From: Gammaproteobacteria bacterium
GTDB taxonomy: Bacteria > Pseudomonadota > Gammaproteobacteria > Pseudomonadales > Pseudohongiellaceae
Assembly (NCBI GenBank): GCA_947377625.1
Contig: CANCGR010000016.1
Coordinates: 1-14,648, forward strand
DNA: 14,648 bases
Reading direction: 5' to 3'
Shown in pieces: positions 7,094 through 14,237 of this stretch. The stretch's first letter is position 1. Each line of letters opens with the position of its first letter. A model generated the notes under the pieces. It was not told the origin of the DNA. It did no database searches and saw only the letters and a list, made by a program, of their open reading frames with translations. Made by a program: the position numbers and the translations under genes.

Positions 7094-7921
7094 GTGAAAA
7101 AGTTCCTGCTTATAGCAGCTGCAGTGCTGCTTACACTCTATCTGGCTGCCTGCAGCTATATGTATTTCCGGCAGCAGGCGCTGGTATTCAACCCTTCGCA
7201 CGATGATGTGGCGCTCAGCGTTGGCGAAGTGCCGCGTGCAGAAAACCTGCTGCTGACAACGCCCGATGGTGAAACCTTGAAAGCATGGTGGGTTGCTCCT
7301 CTCAGGGGCCGCCCCGTCTATCTCTACCTGCACGGCAATGCCGGCAATCTCAGAGGCAGCTTCAACGATGCGCATGGCCGTGCCGAGCGCTTTGAAGGAC
7401 TCACGCGCGAAGGCGCAGGGCTGTTGGCGTTGAGCTGGAGGGGTTATGGCGGTTCCAGTGGCTCGCCCTCTGAAGTTGGTTTCCACATTGATGCCGAAAC
7501 TGCAGCCAAATGGCTACGCGAACAGCAGCCCGATTCCAAGGTCATTGTGTTCGGCGAATCCCTGGGCAGCGGCGTAGCGGTGCAACTGGCAGCAACGCAA
7601 GAGTTCGCTGCACTGGTACTCGATTCGCCCTATACCTCCATTGACGATGTCGGTGCTGGTCGCTATCCATGGCTGCCGGTGCGACTGCTCTCCAAATATC
7701 CTTTTCACAGCGAAACATTTGCGTCACAAGTGACGGAGCCGGTGTTGATCCAGCATTGCGAGGGAGACAAGGTGGTGCCCTATGCACAAGGCCGGATTAT
7801 GTTTGCCACCCTTGGCTCGTCAGAAAAGCTGTTGCGCACAGTGGACGGTGTTTGTCATGTGCCCAGCATCCTTACTGAAGTGCCATTCCTGCGTGAACTG
7901 GAAGTTCGCTTCACCAAATAA
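7094..7921 (+). CDS. BEM46/ABHD13-like alpha/beta hydrolase, membrane-anchored or lipoprotein
   Basis: A 275-residue serine hydrolase. Residues 1-20 are a basic start and a hydrophobic stretch ending LAAC, which fits a lipobox with Cys20 as lipidation site, although BEM46 relatives are often held by an uncleaved N-terminal helix. The fold signature follows: YLHGNAGN (oxyanion loop), SWRGYGGSSGSP, the nucleophile elbow GESLGSG with Ser156, DSPYTSIDD, then Asp225 in CEGDKVVP and His255 in GVCHVPS completing the triad. Substrates of this family are not generally known; esterase or thioesterase activity is likely but unproven. The start codon is GTG, supported by GGGAG six bases upstream (7083-7087). 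It follows the original end of rlmI by 27 bases and is followed by a strong terminator, so it closes the plus-strand run from the PQQ dehydrogenase. Confidence 0.85.
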   Translation: MKKFLLIAAAVLLTLYLAACSYMYFRQQALVFNPSHDDVALSVGEVPRAENLLLTTPDGETLKAWWVAPLRGRPVYLYLHGNAGNLRGSFNDAHGRAERFEGLTREGAGLLALSWRGYGGSSGSPSEVGFHIDAETAAKWLREQQPDSKVIVFGESLGSGVAVQLAATQEFAALVLDSPYTSIDDVGAGRYPWLPVRLLSKYPFHSETFASQVTEPVLIQHCEGDKVVPYAQGRIMFATLGSSEKLLRTVDGVCHVPSILTEVPFLRELEVRFTK

Positions 7922-7928
7922 AAGACAA

Positions 7929-7959
7929 AAAAATCCCGCCAGTCAGAGGCGGGATTTTT
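7929..7959. terminator. Bidirectional intrinsic terminator
   Basis: AAAAATCCCGCC (7929-7940) pairs perfectly with GGCGGGATTTTT (7948-7959) around a 7-base loop, 12 bp in all. It ends the hydrolase transcript on the plus strand (five T) and the convergent secreted-protein transcript on the minus strand (seven T). Confidence 0.9.
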
Positions 7960-7974
7960 CAGACAGCCGAACTG

Positions 7975-8994
7975 TTATTTCGTGTAGTCGTAGGTCAAGT
8001 CATAAGTGACCGTGCCGAAACCCGCCAGCACAGCAGTGAATTCCACCCTGAACGTAACTCGCGATGCAGTGTTGTTAACTGACGTCACCTTGACGTTTGC
8101 TATACCGGTTACCCCGACCAGAGAAGTTTTTACCTGATCAAGAATCGCGGTGGTATTGGAAACATCAGGAGCGGGCAAGTCGTTGATGACAATGCCACTG
8201 ATCGGAATGTTTACACTCGCAAACCCTGAAGTTTTGAAATTGCCTGACAAGGTCAGCTTGTACAGACTGGTGCTACCGGCGGACTTCAACAAATTGGCCT
8301 TGGTTGTCTGCAGCAAATTGAGCACTGCAGCTACCGAACCCTGCTCCGTGATCGCGGTGCCGTAAACACCCCCCATCGTGTAGATCTTGTCGTCTTTGAT
8401 ACCGACATAGATTTTGCTGTCGGCAAAATATTTGTACACATAACCCAGGTAGGTGCCCAAAGCGCCGCCATTCTTGAACATAGTTGGGTAAATTTCTGCC
8501 GCCAGATCAAACACGCTCTGCACTGAAGCAGTTACCGTTGGGACTGCAGTGCTACCACCCGTTGAACTCGTTGAAGATGAACACGCTGTGGAGGTGCTGG
8601 TACGAGCCCCCGTAAATTGGCCAGCCCAGGTGTCATTGGTTCCCTGAAAAACATTGATTTCACTCAAGGCACCGGTCGTCAAAAGTGCAGCACCGAAATA
8701 AGTGGTGGACTCGGGCTTGGCCCAGAGCGGGTCAGATTCACCGGCCCGGCGTAAAAACGGATTGGAAAGCAACAACCCGCCAACACAAAGAGTGCCGTTG
8801 GTGCTATTGATCACAAAGGTTACTTTGTCTCCATTTTTATAAGGTGAACCTGCGGATGCAAAGTCATAGGTCATTTCATAGGTCCCGGCAGCAGCAGCCG
8901 GAATAGTGGTTTTGACTGTTTGCGCCTGGCTGTTGAGACTGACAAATACAGCACCGACCGCAACCAGCAATTTCAAAATTGGTGTAATTTTCAA
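7975..8994 (-). CDS. Secreted protein of unknown function, paralogue 1 of a tandem pair
   Basis: A 339-residue protein with a signal peptide (about 1-25, VSLNSQAQ) and two parts. The N-terminal part (about 30-138) is beta-rich and starts GTYEMTYDF; it has two cysteines, Cys70 (TLCVGG) and Cys138 (STSTAC), that could form a disulfide. A Ser/Thr/Gly linker (about 132-152) follows. The C-terminal part begins SVFDLAAEIYPTMF and contains GYVYKYFADSKIYVGIKDDK, a pattern I recall from short YxYrYYp-NYlGv-dg-VYv units in uncharacterised secreted proteins, then a beta-rich end from LYKLTLSG to YDLTYDYTK. The start is TTG: GAGG (9002-9005) lies 7 bases upstream, and no in-frame ATG would keep the signal peptide. 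The next gene upstream encodes a paralogue about 80% identical in the C-terminal part, much less in the N-terminal part, by eye. No enzyme motif or anchor was seen. Function unknown. Confidence 0.8.
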   Translation of the reverse strand: MKITPILKLLVAVGAVFVSLNSQAQTVKTTIPAAAAGTYEMTYDFASAGSPYKNGDKVTFVINSTNGTLCVGGLLLSNPFLRRAGESDPLWAKPESTTYFGAALLTTGALSEINVFQGTNDTWAGQFTGARTSTSTACSSSTSSTGGSTAVPTVTASVQSVFDLAAEIYPTMFKNGGALGTYLGYVYKYFADSKIYVGIKDDKIYTMGGVYGTAITEQGSVAAVLNLLQTTKANLLKSAGSTSLYKLTLSGNFKTSGFASVNIPISGIVINDLPAPDVSNTTAILDQVKTSLVGVTGIANVKVTSVNNTASRVTFRVEFTAVLAGFGTVTYDLTYDYTK

Positions 8995-9001
8995 TGGGAT
9001 T

Positions 9002-9005
9002 CCTC
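9002..9005 (-). promoter_or_regulatory. Ribosome binding site supporting a TTG start
   Basis: On the minus strand GAGG precedes the TTG at 8994-8992 by 7 bases. It is the reason for choosing this rare start codon for the first paralogue. Confidence 0.6.
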
Positions 9006-9021
9006 AACGCAAAAAAAGACC

Positions 9022-9065
9022 ATGGTAGGTAGCAATTAATCATTTATATACCCCTGATAAGGGGG
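9022..9065 (-). promoter_or_regulatory. Operator/promoter element shared by the paralogue pair, copy 1
   Basis: Read on the plus strand, CCCCTGATAAGGGGG (9051-9065) is an imperfect palindrome, separated by 18 bases from ATGGTAGGTAG (9022-9032). The same two blocks with nearly the same spacing precede the second paralogue. On the coding strand the palindrome comes first, then an AT-rich stretch that could hold a -10 (GATTAATT), then CTACCTACCAT. A palindrome of CCCCT arms 4 bases apart, near the -35 position, resembles sites of NarL/FixJ-type regulators; the regulator is not in the window. The element lies beyond the upstream gene's own terminator, which argues against it being a second terminator. 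Confidence 0.6.
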
Positions 9066-9086
9066 TAGGTTCGTAAGCAACATGTA

Positions 9087-9118
9087 AAAAATCCCGCCGG
9101 CAAAAGGGCGGGATTTTT
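9087..9118 (-). terminator. Intrinsic terminator of paralogue 2
   Basis: AAAAATCCCGCC (9087-9098) pairs with GGCGGGATTTTT (9107-9118) around an 8-base loop, with a run of T on the minus strand. The 12-bp stem is identical to that of the terminator at 7929-7959 while the loop differs. Confidence 0.9.
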
Positions 9119-9133
9119 CAAACAGCACGACTG

Positions 9134-10156
9134 TTACTTCGTATAGTCGTAGGTCAGATCATAAGTCACTGTGCCAAAGCCGGTGAGTACAGCAGTGAAC
9201 TCCACCCTGAATGTGACGCGCGCCGCTGTGTTGTTGATGGCCGTCACCTTGACGTTGGCAATTCCTGATGCGCCCAACGACGTTTTTACCTGATCAATAA
9301 TCCCGGTAGAGTCGGAAACATCAGGAGCCGGCAAGTCGTTGATGGTAATGCCAGTAATCGGAATGGTTACACTGGCCAACCCCGATGTCTTGAAAGTGCC
9401 TGACAGTGTCAGCTTGTACAAACTGATGCCGCCGGTGACAGGTTTGTTCAAATTGGTCTTGGTGGTCTGCAACAGATTCAGTACTGCAGTTACTGCGCCC
9501 TGCTCCTTGATGGCGTCACCGTAGATGCCTCCCATCGTATAGATCTTGTCATCCTTGATGCCAACGTAGATTTTGCTGTCGGCAAAAAATTTGTATACAT
9601 AGCCTTGGTAGATGCCCAAAGCGCTACCGTTCTTGAACAGGGCGGGATAAAGCTCTGCTGCCAGATCGAATACGCTTTGCACCGTTGTACTTACAGTTGG
9701 CGTGGTGGCACTAGAACCGCCAGTGCAAGTAGTAGAGGTACTGATGCGCGTGCCGTACAGTTGGCCTTTAAAGGTGGTGTCGGTGCCTTGCATCACGTTG
9801 AGCCCCCATGCATTGCCGGTACCAGGTGCGGTAGTGGTGGTCAGCCATGCGTACCAGGCTCCCCTGCTGGTATCGGCAAAAACGACCGACGTAAATGTAC
9901 CGATTACTGCTTTTACATAGGGCTTGGACAGCAAGGTGCCTTTGACGCATAACGTGTCATTGACACCATCAACAACAACAGTGACTACCTCGTCCTTGCC
10001 GAAGGGCCCGACTGTGCCGAAATCGGAATAGGTCAGCTGATAGGTGCCGCTTAAACCAGCGGGCACATCAGCAGCGGTTTGCGCAAAAGCGATGCCGGTA
10101 GTAGCCATACCGGCCAGAAAACACAATTGACAGACCAGCGTTTTGATCGGGGGCAT
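9134..10156 (-). CDS. Secreted protein of unknown function, paralogue 2 of a tandem pair
   Basis: A 340-residue paralogue of the preceding gene product. A signal peptide covers about residues 1-24 (GMATTGIAFA). The N-terminal part begins GTYQLTYSDFG and keeps the two cysteines (TLCVKG and ISTSTTC), but is otherwise strongly diverged from paralogue 1. The C-terminal part from SVFDLAAELYP through FADSKIYVGIKDDK to the shared last residues YDLTYDYTK is about 80% identical by eye, and the 3' flank including the terminator is also similar, so the gene pair arose by tandem duplication of a unit of roughly 1.2 kb. I start it at the ATG at 10156, which has GGAG six bases upstream (10163-10166); an in-frame TTG at 10168 lies too close to that site. 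The long 3' conservation with a drifting N-terminal domain suggests a common C-terminal role and different N-terminal specificities. Function unknown. Confidence 0.8.
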   Translation of the reverse strand: MPPIKTLVCQLCFLAGMATTGIAFAQTAADVPAGLSGTYQLTYSDFGTVGPFGKDEVVTVVVDGVNDTLCVKGTLLSKPYVKAVIGTFTSVVFADTSRGAWYAWLTTTTAPGTGNAWGLNVMQGTDTTFKGQLYGTRISTSTTCTGGSSATTPTVSTTVQSVFDLAAELYPALFKNGSALGIYQGYVYKFFADSKIYVGIKDDKIYTMGGIYGDAIKEQGAVTAVLNLLQTTKTNLNKPVTGGISLYKLTLSGTFKTSGLASVTIPITGITINDLPAPDVSDSTGIIDQVKTSLGASGIANVKVTAINNTAARVTFRVEFTAVLTGFGTVTYDLTYDYTK

Positions 10157-10162
10157 GGCGTT

Positions 10163-10166
10163 CTCC
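10163..10166 (-). promoter_or_regulatory. Ribosome binding site of paralogue 2
   Basis: GGAG on the minus strand, six bases before the ATG at 10156. It rules out the in-frame TTG at 10168 as start. Confidence 0.65.
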
Positions 10167-10279
10167 AAATTGTTAAATGGGAATTCCGGAGTTCAGGCAG
10201 TTATTTAGCGTAGTGGCAGGTCAAATCAGCAGCATCCATAGCTCGTGCGGGCTTCGCATGGAAGAAACAGGACGAGGTG

Positions 10280-10325
10280 ATGGTAGGTAGTAAGTATCCC
10301 GCAAAATACCCCCTGATCAGGGGGG
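10280..10325 (-). promoter_or_regulatory. Operator/promoter element shared by the paralogue pair, copy 2
   Basis: CCCCCTGATCAGGGGG (10309-10324) is a perfect 16-base palindrome, and ATGGTAGGTAG (10280-10290) recurs at nearly the same distance as in copy 1. On the coding strand a GATACT between the blocks could be the -10 element. Copy 2 is about 140 bases from its start codon, copy 1 about 56, so the leader lengths differ. A hairpin of the palindrome followed by TATTTT could alternatively end the SnoaL-like gene, but the same element in copy 1 stands behind a separate terminator. Confidence 0.6.
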
Positions 10326-10346
10326 CAGGTCAAGTAGCGGCAAGAC

Positions 10347-10949
10347 TCAATCGGGCACCGGCAAGCCTAACCACAGATAGATTTTTTCAAAGATGGCTTT
10401 GACTGTCTCTGGCCTGTCTTCGCCGGCCAACTCCAAGCTTGGTTGATAACCTTTCAGATGCAGGCTGTAACACAGGTTACGATAAGACGGACGGTAAGCG
10501 GCCAGTTGTTGTTCCGGCAACTGCACACTCTGCCCGAGAATGGCCGGGATGAATTCATCGCGCCGGTATATCACTTCAAAACTGCTCAGGCGCCAAACCC
10601 CTTGCCTCTTGCTGACGCGATAGAGCAACAGGCTGTGGGCGCACAACGTAAATTGTTTGCCTTCAATTTCAGTGGGGATGTCGATGATGGCCGACAAGCT
10701 CGCCAGTGCACGTTCACCGTTGAGAGTAACGAGCACCGGCCCTAGTCGATGCTTTGCCAGCATGCCGCGCTCGGCCATGCCTTTGGAGGCAGTTACAAAA
10801 TCATGGCCGAGGCCCTGGAACCAGCTGATGTTGACTTGTGCATCTGCGTGAAAGCAGTCGCGCATGCGGTTCCAGAACCCCAGGTCGCGACTCTCACGCT
10901 CGCAAACCACCAACTGGGTGATCGCGGTTATGTCATGGGCGTAAGACAC
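10347..10949 (-). CDS. SnoaL-like / NTF2-fold protein
   Basis: A 200-residue cytoplasmic protein without signal peptide or membrane segment. Residues about 5-140 fit the SnoaL-like NTF2 fold: a first helix with ITQLVVCERESRDLGFWNRM, then DCFHADAQVNISWFQG and a beta-sheet with ALASLSAIIDI and LLLYRVSKRQGVWRLSSFEVIYRRDEF. Members act as small dehydratases, isomerases or hydroxylases or are only binding proteins, so no reaction is assigned. A C-terminal extension of some 55 residues (AYRPSYRNLCYSLHLKGYQP) follows. The only usable start is GTG at 10949; no ribosome site is visible. The stop codon of the upstream molybdenum hydroxylase is in the same frame, four codons before this GTG, so translation probably restarts after termination of that gene. 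The two genes form an operon. Confidence 0.75.
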   Translation of the reverse strand: MSYAHDITAITQLVVCERESRDLGFWNRMRDCFHADAQVNISWFQGLGHDFVTASKGMAERGMLAKHRLGPVLVTLNGERALASLSAIIDIPTEIEGKQFTLCAHSLLLYRVSKRQGVWRLSSFEVIYRRDEFIPAILGQSVQLPEQQLAAYRPSYRNLCYSLHLKGYQPSLELAGEDRPETVKAIFEKIYLWLGLPVPD

Positions 10950-10958
10950 GAGCCGCGC

Positions 10959-13100
10959 TTATGACAACGTTTCAAATGGCAGTTTACGCACACGCTTGCC
11001 GCTCAATTTGAAATAAGCATTGGCAACCGCAGGCCCGATCACTGGCGTGGCAGGTTCGCCGATGCCCGTGGGTGATTCAGCGGAAGCAATGATGACCACT
11101 TCGATTTCCGGCTTCTGGTACATGCGGATGATTGGATAGTTGTGGAAGTTGCCGGTCTGCACTTCGCCCTTGTTGATGCGGATTTCACCGTACAACGCGG
11201 CGCTGAGACCGAACATGATGCCGCTTTCCACCTGCGCCTGAATGATGTGCGGGTTGATCGCCAAGCCGCAGTCCACTGCACACACGACTTTGTCGACTCT
11301 CAGTCTGCCGCCGGCATCCATACTGACTTCAGCAATCTGAGCAACTCTGCCACCAAAGGATTCGTTGTAGGCGAAACCAGCTGCTCTGCCTTGCGGCAGC
11401 GTCTTGCCCCAACCGTAACGCTCGACCGCCGCTTTGATGACAGCCTTGCCGCGCTCATCTTTCATCGTGGCCAGACGCCCTTCAACAGCATCTTTGCCAG
11501 CCATGTGCATCAGCTCATCCATGAAGGTTTCTTTGGAGAAGGTGGTGTGCGTGTGACTCACTGAACGCCAGGCTTGCGTCGGCACGCCACTCTTGACCAT
11601 GTGGTAGTCAATGCTGACATTGGGTATGTGATACGGCAGTTCGTAGGCGCCTTCAATCGCCAACGGATCAAAACCTTTCTGGATCAGAAAACCGAATGCA
11701 GTATTTTCAATGAATGACTGGCCAACCAAACGATTTTCCCATGCGACCACTTCGCCATTCTGGTTAATGGCGCCGCGCATCTTGTGCACGAACATCGGGC
11801 GGTAGTAACCAGCCTTCATGTCATCTTCACGCGAGTACTGCAGACGCACCGGATAGCGGCCACCGGTGGCTTTGACGATGTTGGCAACTTCCGCATCAAT
11901 CTCTGGCACAAAGCTGCCGCGCCGGCCAAAGCCGCCACCAGCGTATTGGGTTTCCACCATGACATTCTCGAGCGGCAGCCCCAGCACGTCAGCAACGCGC
12001 TGTTGTTCAATCGATTGCATCTGCGTGCCTGAACGCAGGTAGGCCTTGTTGCCCTGCAGTTCCAGCGTGGAATCCATCGGCTCCATGCAGGCATGTGCCA
12101 GGAACGGAAACTCATAGGTAGCTTCCAATACCCGCGAAGCATTGCCGGCGATGGCAGCCGAGCTGTCACCTTCCACTTCCACCGGGATGCCTGGTTTGGC
12201 AGTCAGCGCTTTGAAATCATGCATGATTTCATCGGAGCCACGGTTTTCAGCAGCACTGAAATCCCATTGCGCCGTCAACACTTCACGACCTCGCATCGCC
12301 GCAAAGGTGTTGTCAGCGATCACGGCAATGCCGGTTGGAATTTGCACAACGTCCACTACGCCGGCAACTGCACGCGCGGCCTTGTCATCGAAGGAAACCA
12401 GTTTGCCGCCGAAACGCGGTGAATGTTTGACCATTGCCACCTTCATGCCCGGACGACGCACGTCGATTGCATAAGTGGCTTTGCCAGTGACTTTGGCCAC
12501 TGAATCAATCTTGGGCACTGATTTGCCGATCAAGGTGAATTGTTCAGGCGTTTTCAGTTTTACATCGGTGGGCACTTGCAGCTTGGCGGCAGCTTCCGCG
12601 AATTCTCCAAATTTGGCGGTCTTGCCTGATTTGTGGCTCAACACTCCCTTGCTCACCGTTATTTCAGCGGCTGGAACTTTCCAGGTTTTGGCGGCAGCAT
12701 TCACCAGCATCGCACGCGCGGTCGCGCCAACGGTGCGGTATTGCATCCAGGCATTGGGCACACTCATCGAGCCACCAGTGCCCTGAATGCCCAGCATGAA
12801 ATGCCGGTAGAGCCCCACGTTGGCCGGTGCTGCTTCCACCCGCATCTGTGACCAGTCGGCATCGAGCTCATCTGCCATCATGGTGGCAAGGCCGGTATAA
12901 ATACCCTGACCCATCTCGGTGTGTTTGGAAATCACGGTCACGCTGTTGTCTGGCGCAATACGCACAAACGCGTTCGGGGGTGAAGGAGCTGGAGCAGCTT
13001 GCGGCGGCTGGGCCAGCGTGGAGCGAACCGGCAGATGAAATCCGATCACCAGGCCGGCGCCCAGGGTCATTGTTGTTTTGAGAAATTGGCGACGTTTCAT
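10959..13100 (-). CDS. Isoquinoline 1-oxidoreductase beta-like molybdopterin-binding subunit (xanthine dehydrogenase family)
   Basis: A 713-residue large subunit of a molybdenum hydroxylase of the IorB type, which hydroxylates N-heteroaromatics or oxidises aldehydes with water as oxygen source. The N-terminus is a Tat signal (MKRRQFLKTTMTLGAGL), so the folded cofactor-loaded enzyme goes to the periplasm. Typical motifs follow: SKHTEMGQGIYTGLATMMADEL, GIQGTGGSMSV, GKATYAIDVRRPGM, FLAHACMEPMD, QYAGGGFGRRG (pterin contact), WRSVSHTHTTFSKETFMDEL, VDCGLAINP, and GIGEPATP with Glu682 as the likely catalytic base. IorB proteins work with a [2Fe-2S] subunit IorA; none is encoded beside this gene. I start it at ATG 13100 and not at the longer frame upstream (13178), because GAGG lies 8 bases before it and it places the twin-arginine motif at the N-terminus. 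The substrate is not determined. Confidence 0.88.
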   Translation of the reverse strand: MKRRQFLKTTMTLGAGLVIGFHLPVRSTLAQPPQAAPAPSPPNAFVRIAPDNSVTVISKHTEMGQGIYTGLATMMADELDADWSQMRVEAAPANVGLYRHFMLGIQGTGGSMSVPNAWMQYRTVGATARAMLVNAAAKTWKVPAAEITVSKGVLSHKSGKTAKFGEFAEAAAKLQVPTDVKLKTPEQFTLIGKSVPKIDSVAKVTGKATYAIDVRRPGMKVAMVKHSPRFGGKLVSFDDKAARAVAGVVDVVQIPTGIAVIADNTFAAMRGREVLTAQWDFSAAENRGSDEIMHDFKALTAKPGIPVEVEGDSSAAIAGNASRVLEATYEFPFLAHACMEPMDSTLELQGNKAYLRSGTQMQSIEQQRVADVLGLPLENVMVETQYAGGGFGRRGSFVPEIDAEVANIVKATGGRYPVRLQYSREDDMKAGYYRPMFVHKMRGAINQNGEVVAWENRLVGQSFIENTAFGFLIQKGFDPLAIEGAYELPYHIPNVSIDYHMVKSGVPTQAWRSVSHTHTTFSKETFMDELMHMAGKDAVEGRLATMKDERGKAVIKAAVERYGWGKTLPQGRAAGFAYNESFGGRVAQIAEVSMDAGGRLRVDKVVCAVDCGLAINPHIIQAQVESGIMFGLSAALYGEIRINKGEVQTGNFHNYPIIRMYQKPEIEVVIIASAESPTGIGEPATPVIGPAVANAYFKLSGKRVRKLPFETLS

Positions 13101-13154
13101 GGACCTGTCCTCATCTGAACGGGAATGTAAATGAACGCCCCAGTTTACTCCGGT

Positions 13155-13184
13155 TTGCTCGTCTTGCCATATGCTCAATACAAT
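13155..13184 (+). promoter_or_regulatory. Candidate sigma-70 promoter of the AEC transporter
   Basis: TACAAT (13179-13184) matches the -10 consensus in five of six positions. A poor -35, TTGCTC (13155-13160), lies 18 bases upstream. It stands about 30 bases before the transporter ATG, inside the 113-base divergent gap. Confidence 0.35.
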
Positions 13185-13213
13185 GGCCGACTCCTCAGCA
13201 GGGCGCTCTCCCC

Positions 13214-14125
13214 ATGACCAATCTCTTGTTCCAGCTTCTCCCGATCTTTCTCTATTTCGGCCTGGGTGTTTTGCTCAAGCGCTGCGCGCTGGCCGACAAA
13301 TCCCATGGCGATTTCCTGCTGCGTTTCGTGTTCTTCGTGACCTTGCCGCTGTTGATTCTGGCCTCGATGCCATCGGTGACGCTTACCCTTGACACGGCCT
13401 TGCTGCCCTTCATCAACATCGCGGTAAACGCCATCAGTCTGGCCGTGATGTACTTGCTTGTCAGAGGCCAGCCGGTAGACAAACTGCAAAGAGGCACCGC
13501 ACTGGTGAATGCCGGCATCCAGAACAACAGCTTCATGTTTCCCTTCATTATTGCCGTGTTCGGGCAAGCCGGCTTTGCCAGCGCTGTTTTGCTCGATCTC
13601 GGCAATGCGCTGTGGATGGCCAGCGTGATGTACCTGGTGGCCTATTACTATGGAGGCGAAAAGCATGATCCATTCACGATGCTCCGGCGCATTGCCAAGT
13701 CGCCGTTGATTTGGTCACTGATCGTATCGTTGACACTGGCAGCAACGCATGTGGCTGTTCCCGCTGCGGTCATTACCATCATCAATCCGCTTGCGCAGAT
13801 GACATCTCCATTAATTCTGGTAGCACTCGGTTTGTTTTTCTCATTGACGTTTACCAACTTGCGATTAGCGTTGCAAATAGTTGCGGTAAGAATGGCAATT
13901 GGATTGATTACAGGCACCTTGCTTGCGTTTGTGCTGGTATCAGATCCGATCACCCGTGCAGTCATTGTTGCTTGCAGTGCGGGCCCGATCGGCTTCAGCG
14001 CTCTCACCTATTCTTCATTGGCGAAACTGGATACCAGTCTCAGTGCGAGTGCTGTATCGATCTCCATTTTGACGGGGCTGATCGGCACGCCCTTGCTTTT
14101 GTTTTTATTAACCAACCAAGTGTGA
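13214..14125 (+). CDS. AEC (auxin efflux carrier) family transporter
   Basis: A 303-residue inner-membrane protein with about ten hydrophobic segments in two halves, as in the bacterial AEC family (membrane transport protein family). Recognisable points are the start FQLLPIFLYFGLGVLLKR, the segment FVFFVTLPLLILASMP, the middle GTALVNAGIQNNSFMFPF that matches the conserved N-x-G-x-x-N-x-x-F/Y-xGxP-like region, SPLILVALGLFFS, and a last segment with ISILTGLIGTPLLLFLLT. Bacterial members carry organic anions such as malate or malonate, or other small molecules; the substrate here is not known. The gene diverges from the molybdenum hydroxylase operon, which suggests shared control and a possible role in moving its substrate or product. 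The ATG at 13214 has only a weak AGGG site upstream. Confidence 0.85.
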   Translation: MTNLLFQLLPIFLYFGLGVLLKRCALADKSHGDFLLRFVFFVTLPLLILASMPSVTLTLDTALLPFINIAVNAISLAVMYLLVRGQPVDKLQRGTALVNAGIQNNSFMFPFIIAVFGQAGFASAVLLDLGNALWMASVMYLVAYYYGGEKHDPFTMLRRIAKSPLIWSLIVSLTLAATHVAVPAAVITIINPLAQMTSPLILVALGLFFSLTFTNLRLALQIVAVRMAIGLITGTLLAFVLVSDPITRAVIVACSAGPIGFSALTYSSLAKLDTSLSASAVSISILTGLIGTPLLLFLLTNQV

Positions 14126-14152
14126 CACCCGCCCTTTCTCAAGCCTGCTCCC

Positions 14153-14171
14153 GAACCGAACTGATCGGTTC
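14153..14171. repeat. Short inverted repeat after the AEC transporter
   Basis: GAACCGA pairs with TCGGTTC around a 5-base loop. There is no T-tract, so it is not a standard terminator; it may be a weak transcript end or an operator for the downstream receptor gene. Confidence 0.3.
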
Positions 14172-14207
14172 ATTCCTGAAAAATAAGGCTTATTTCCAAT
14201 TCTACGC

Positions 14208-14237
14208 TTTACATTCTTCTCGGCTTTCGAGTATCAA
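14208..14237 (+). promoter_or_regulatory. Candidate sigma-70 promoter of the TonB receptor gene
   Basis: TTTACA (14208-14213) and TATCAA (14232-14237) are 18 bases apart and lie about 85 bases before the receptor ATG. The -10 is only a partial match, so the call is tentative. The rest of the 14126-14320 gap is AT-rich and shows no gene. Confidence 0.3.

Noticed and set aside
10221..10259. A 12-codon minus-strand frame in the leader of paralogue 2, a possible leader peptide
   Set aside because: No ribosome site precedes it and paralogue 1 has no counterpart; chance is the simplest explanation.
10309..10324. The palindrome as terminator of the SnoaL-like gene
   Set aside because: Its stem is short and the T-run is interrupted, and the equivalent element before paralogue 1 lies behind a proper terminator, so an operator is the better reading.
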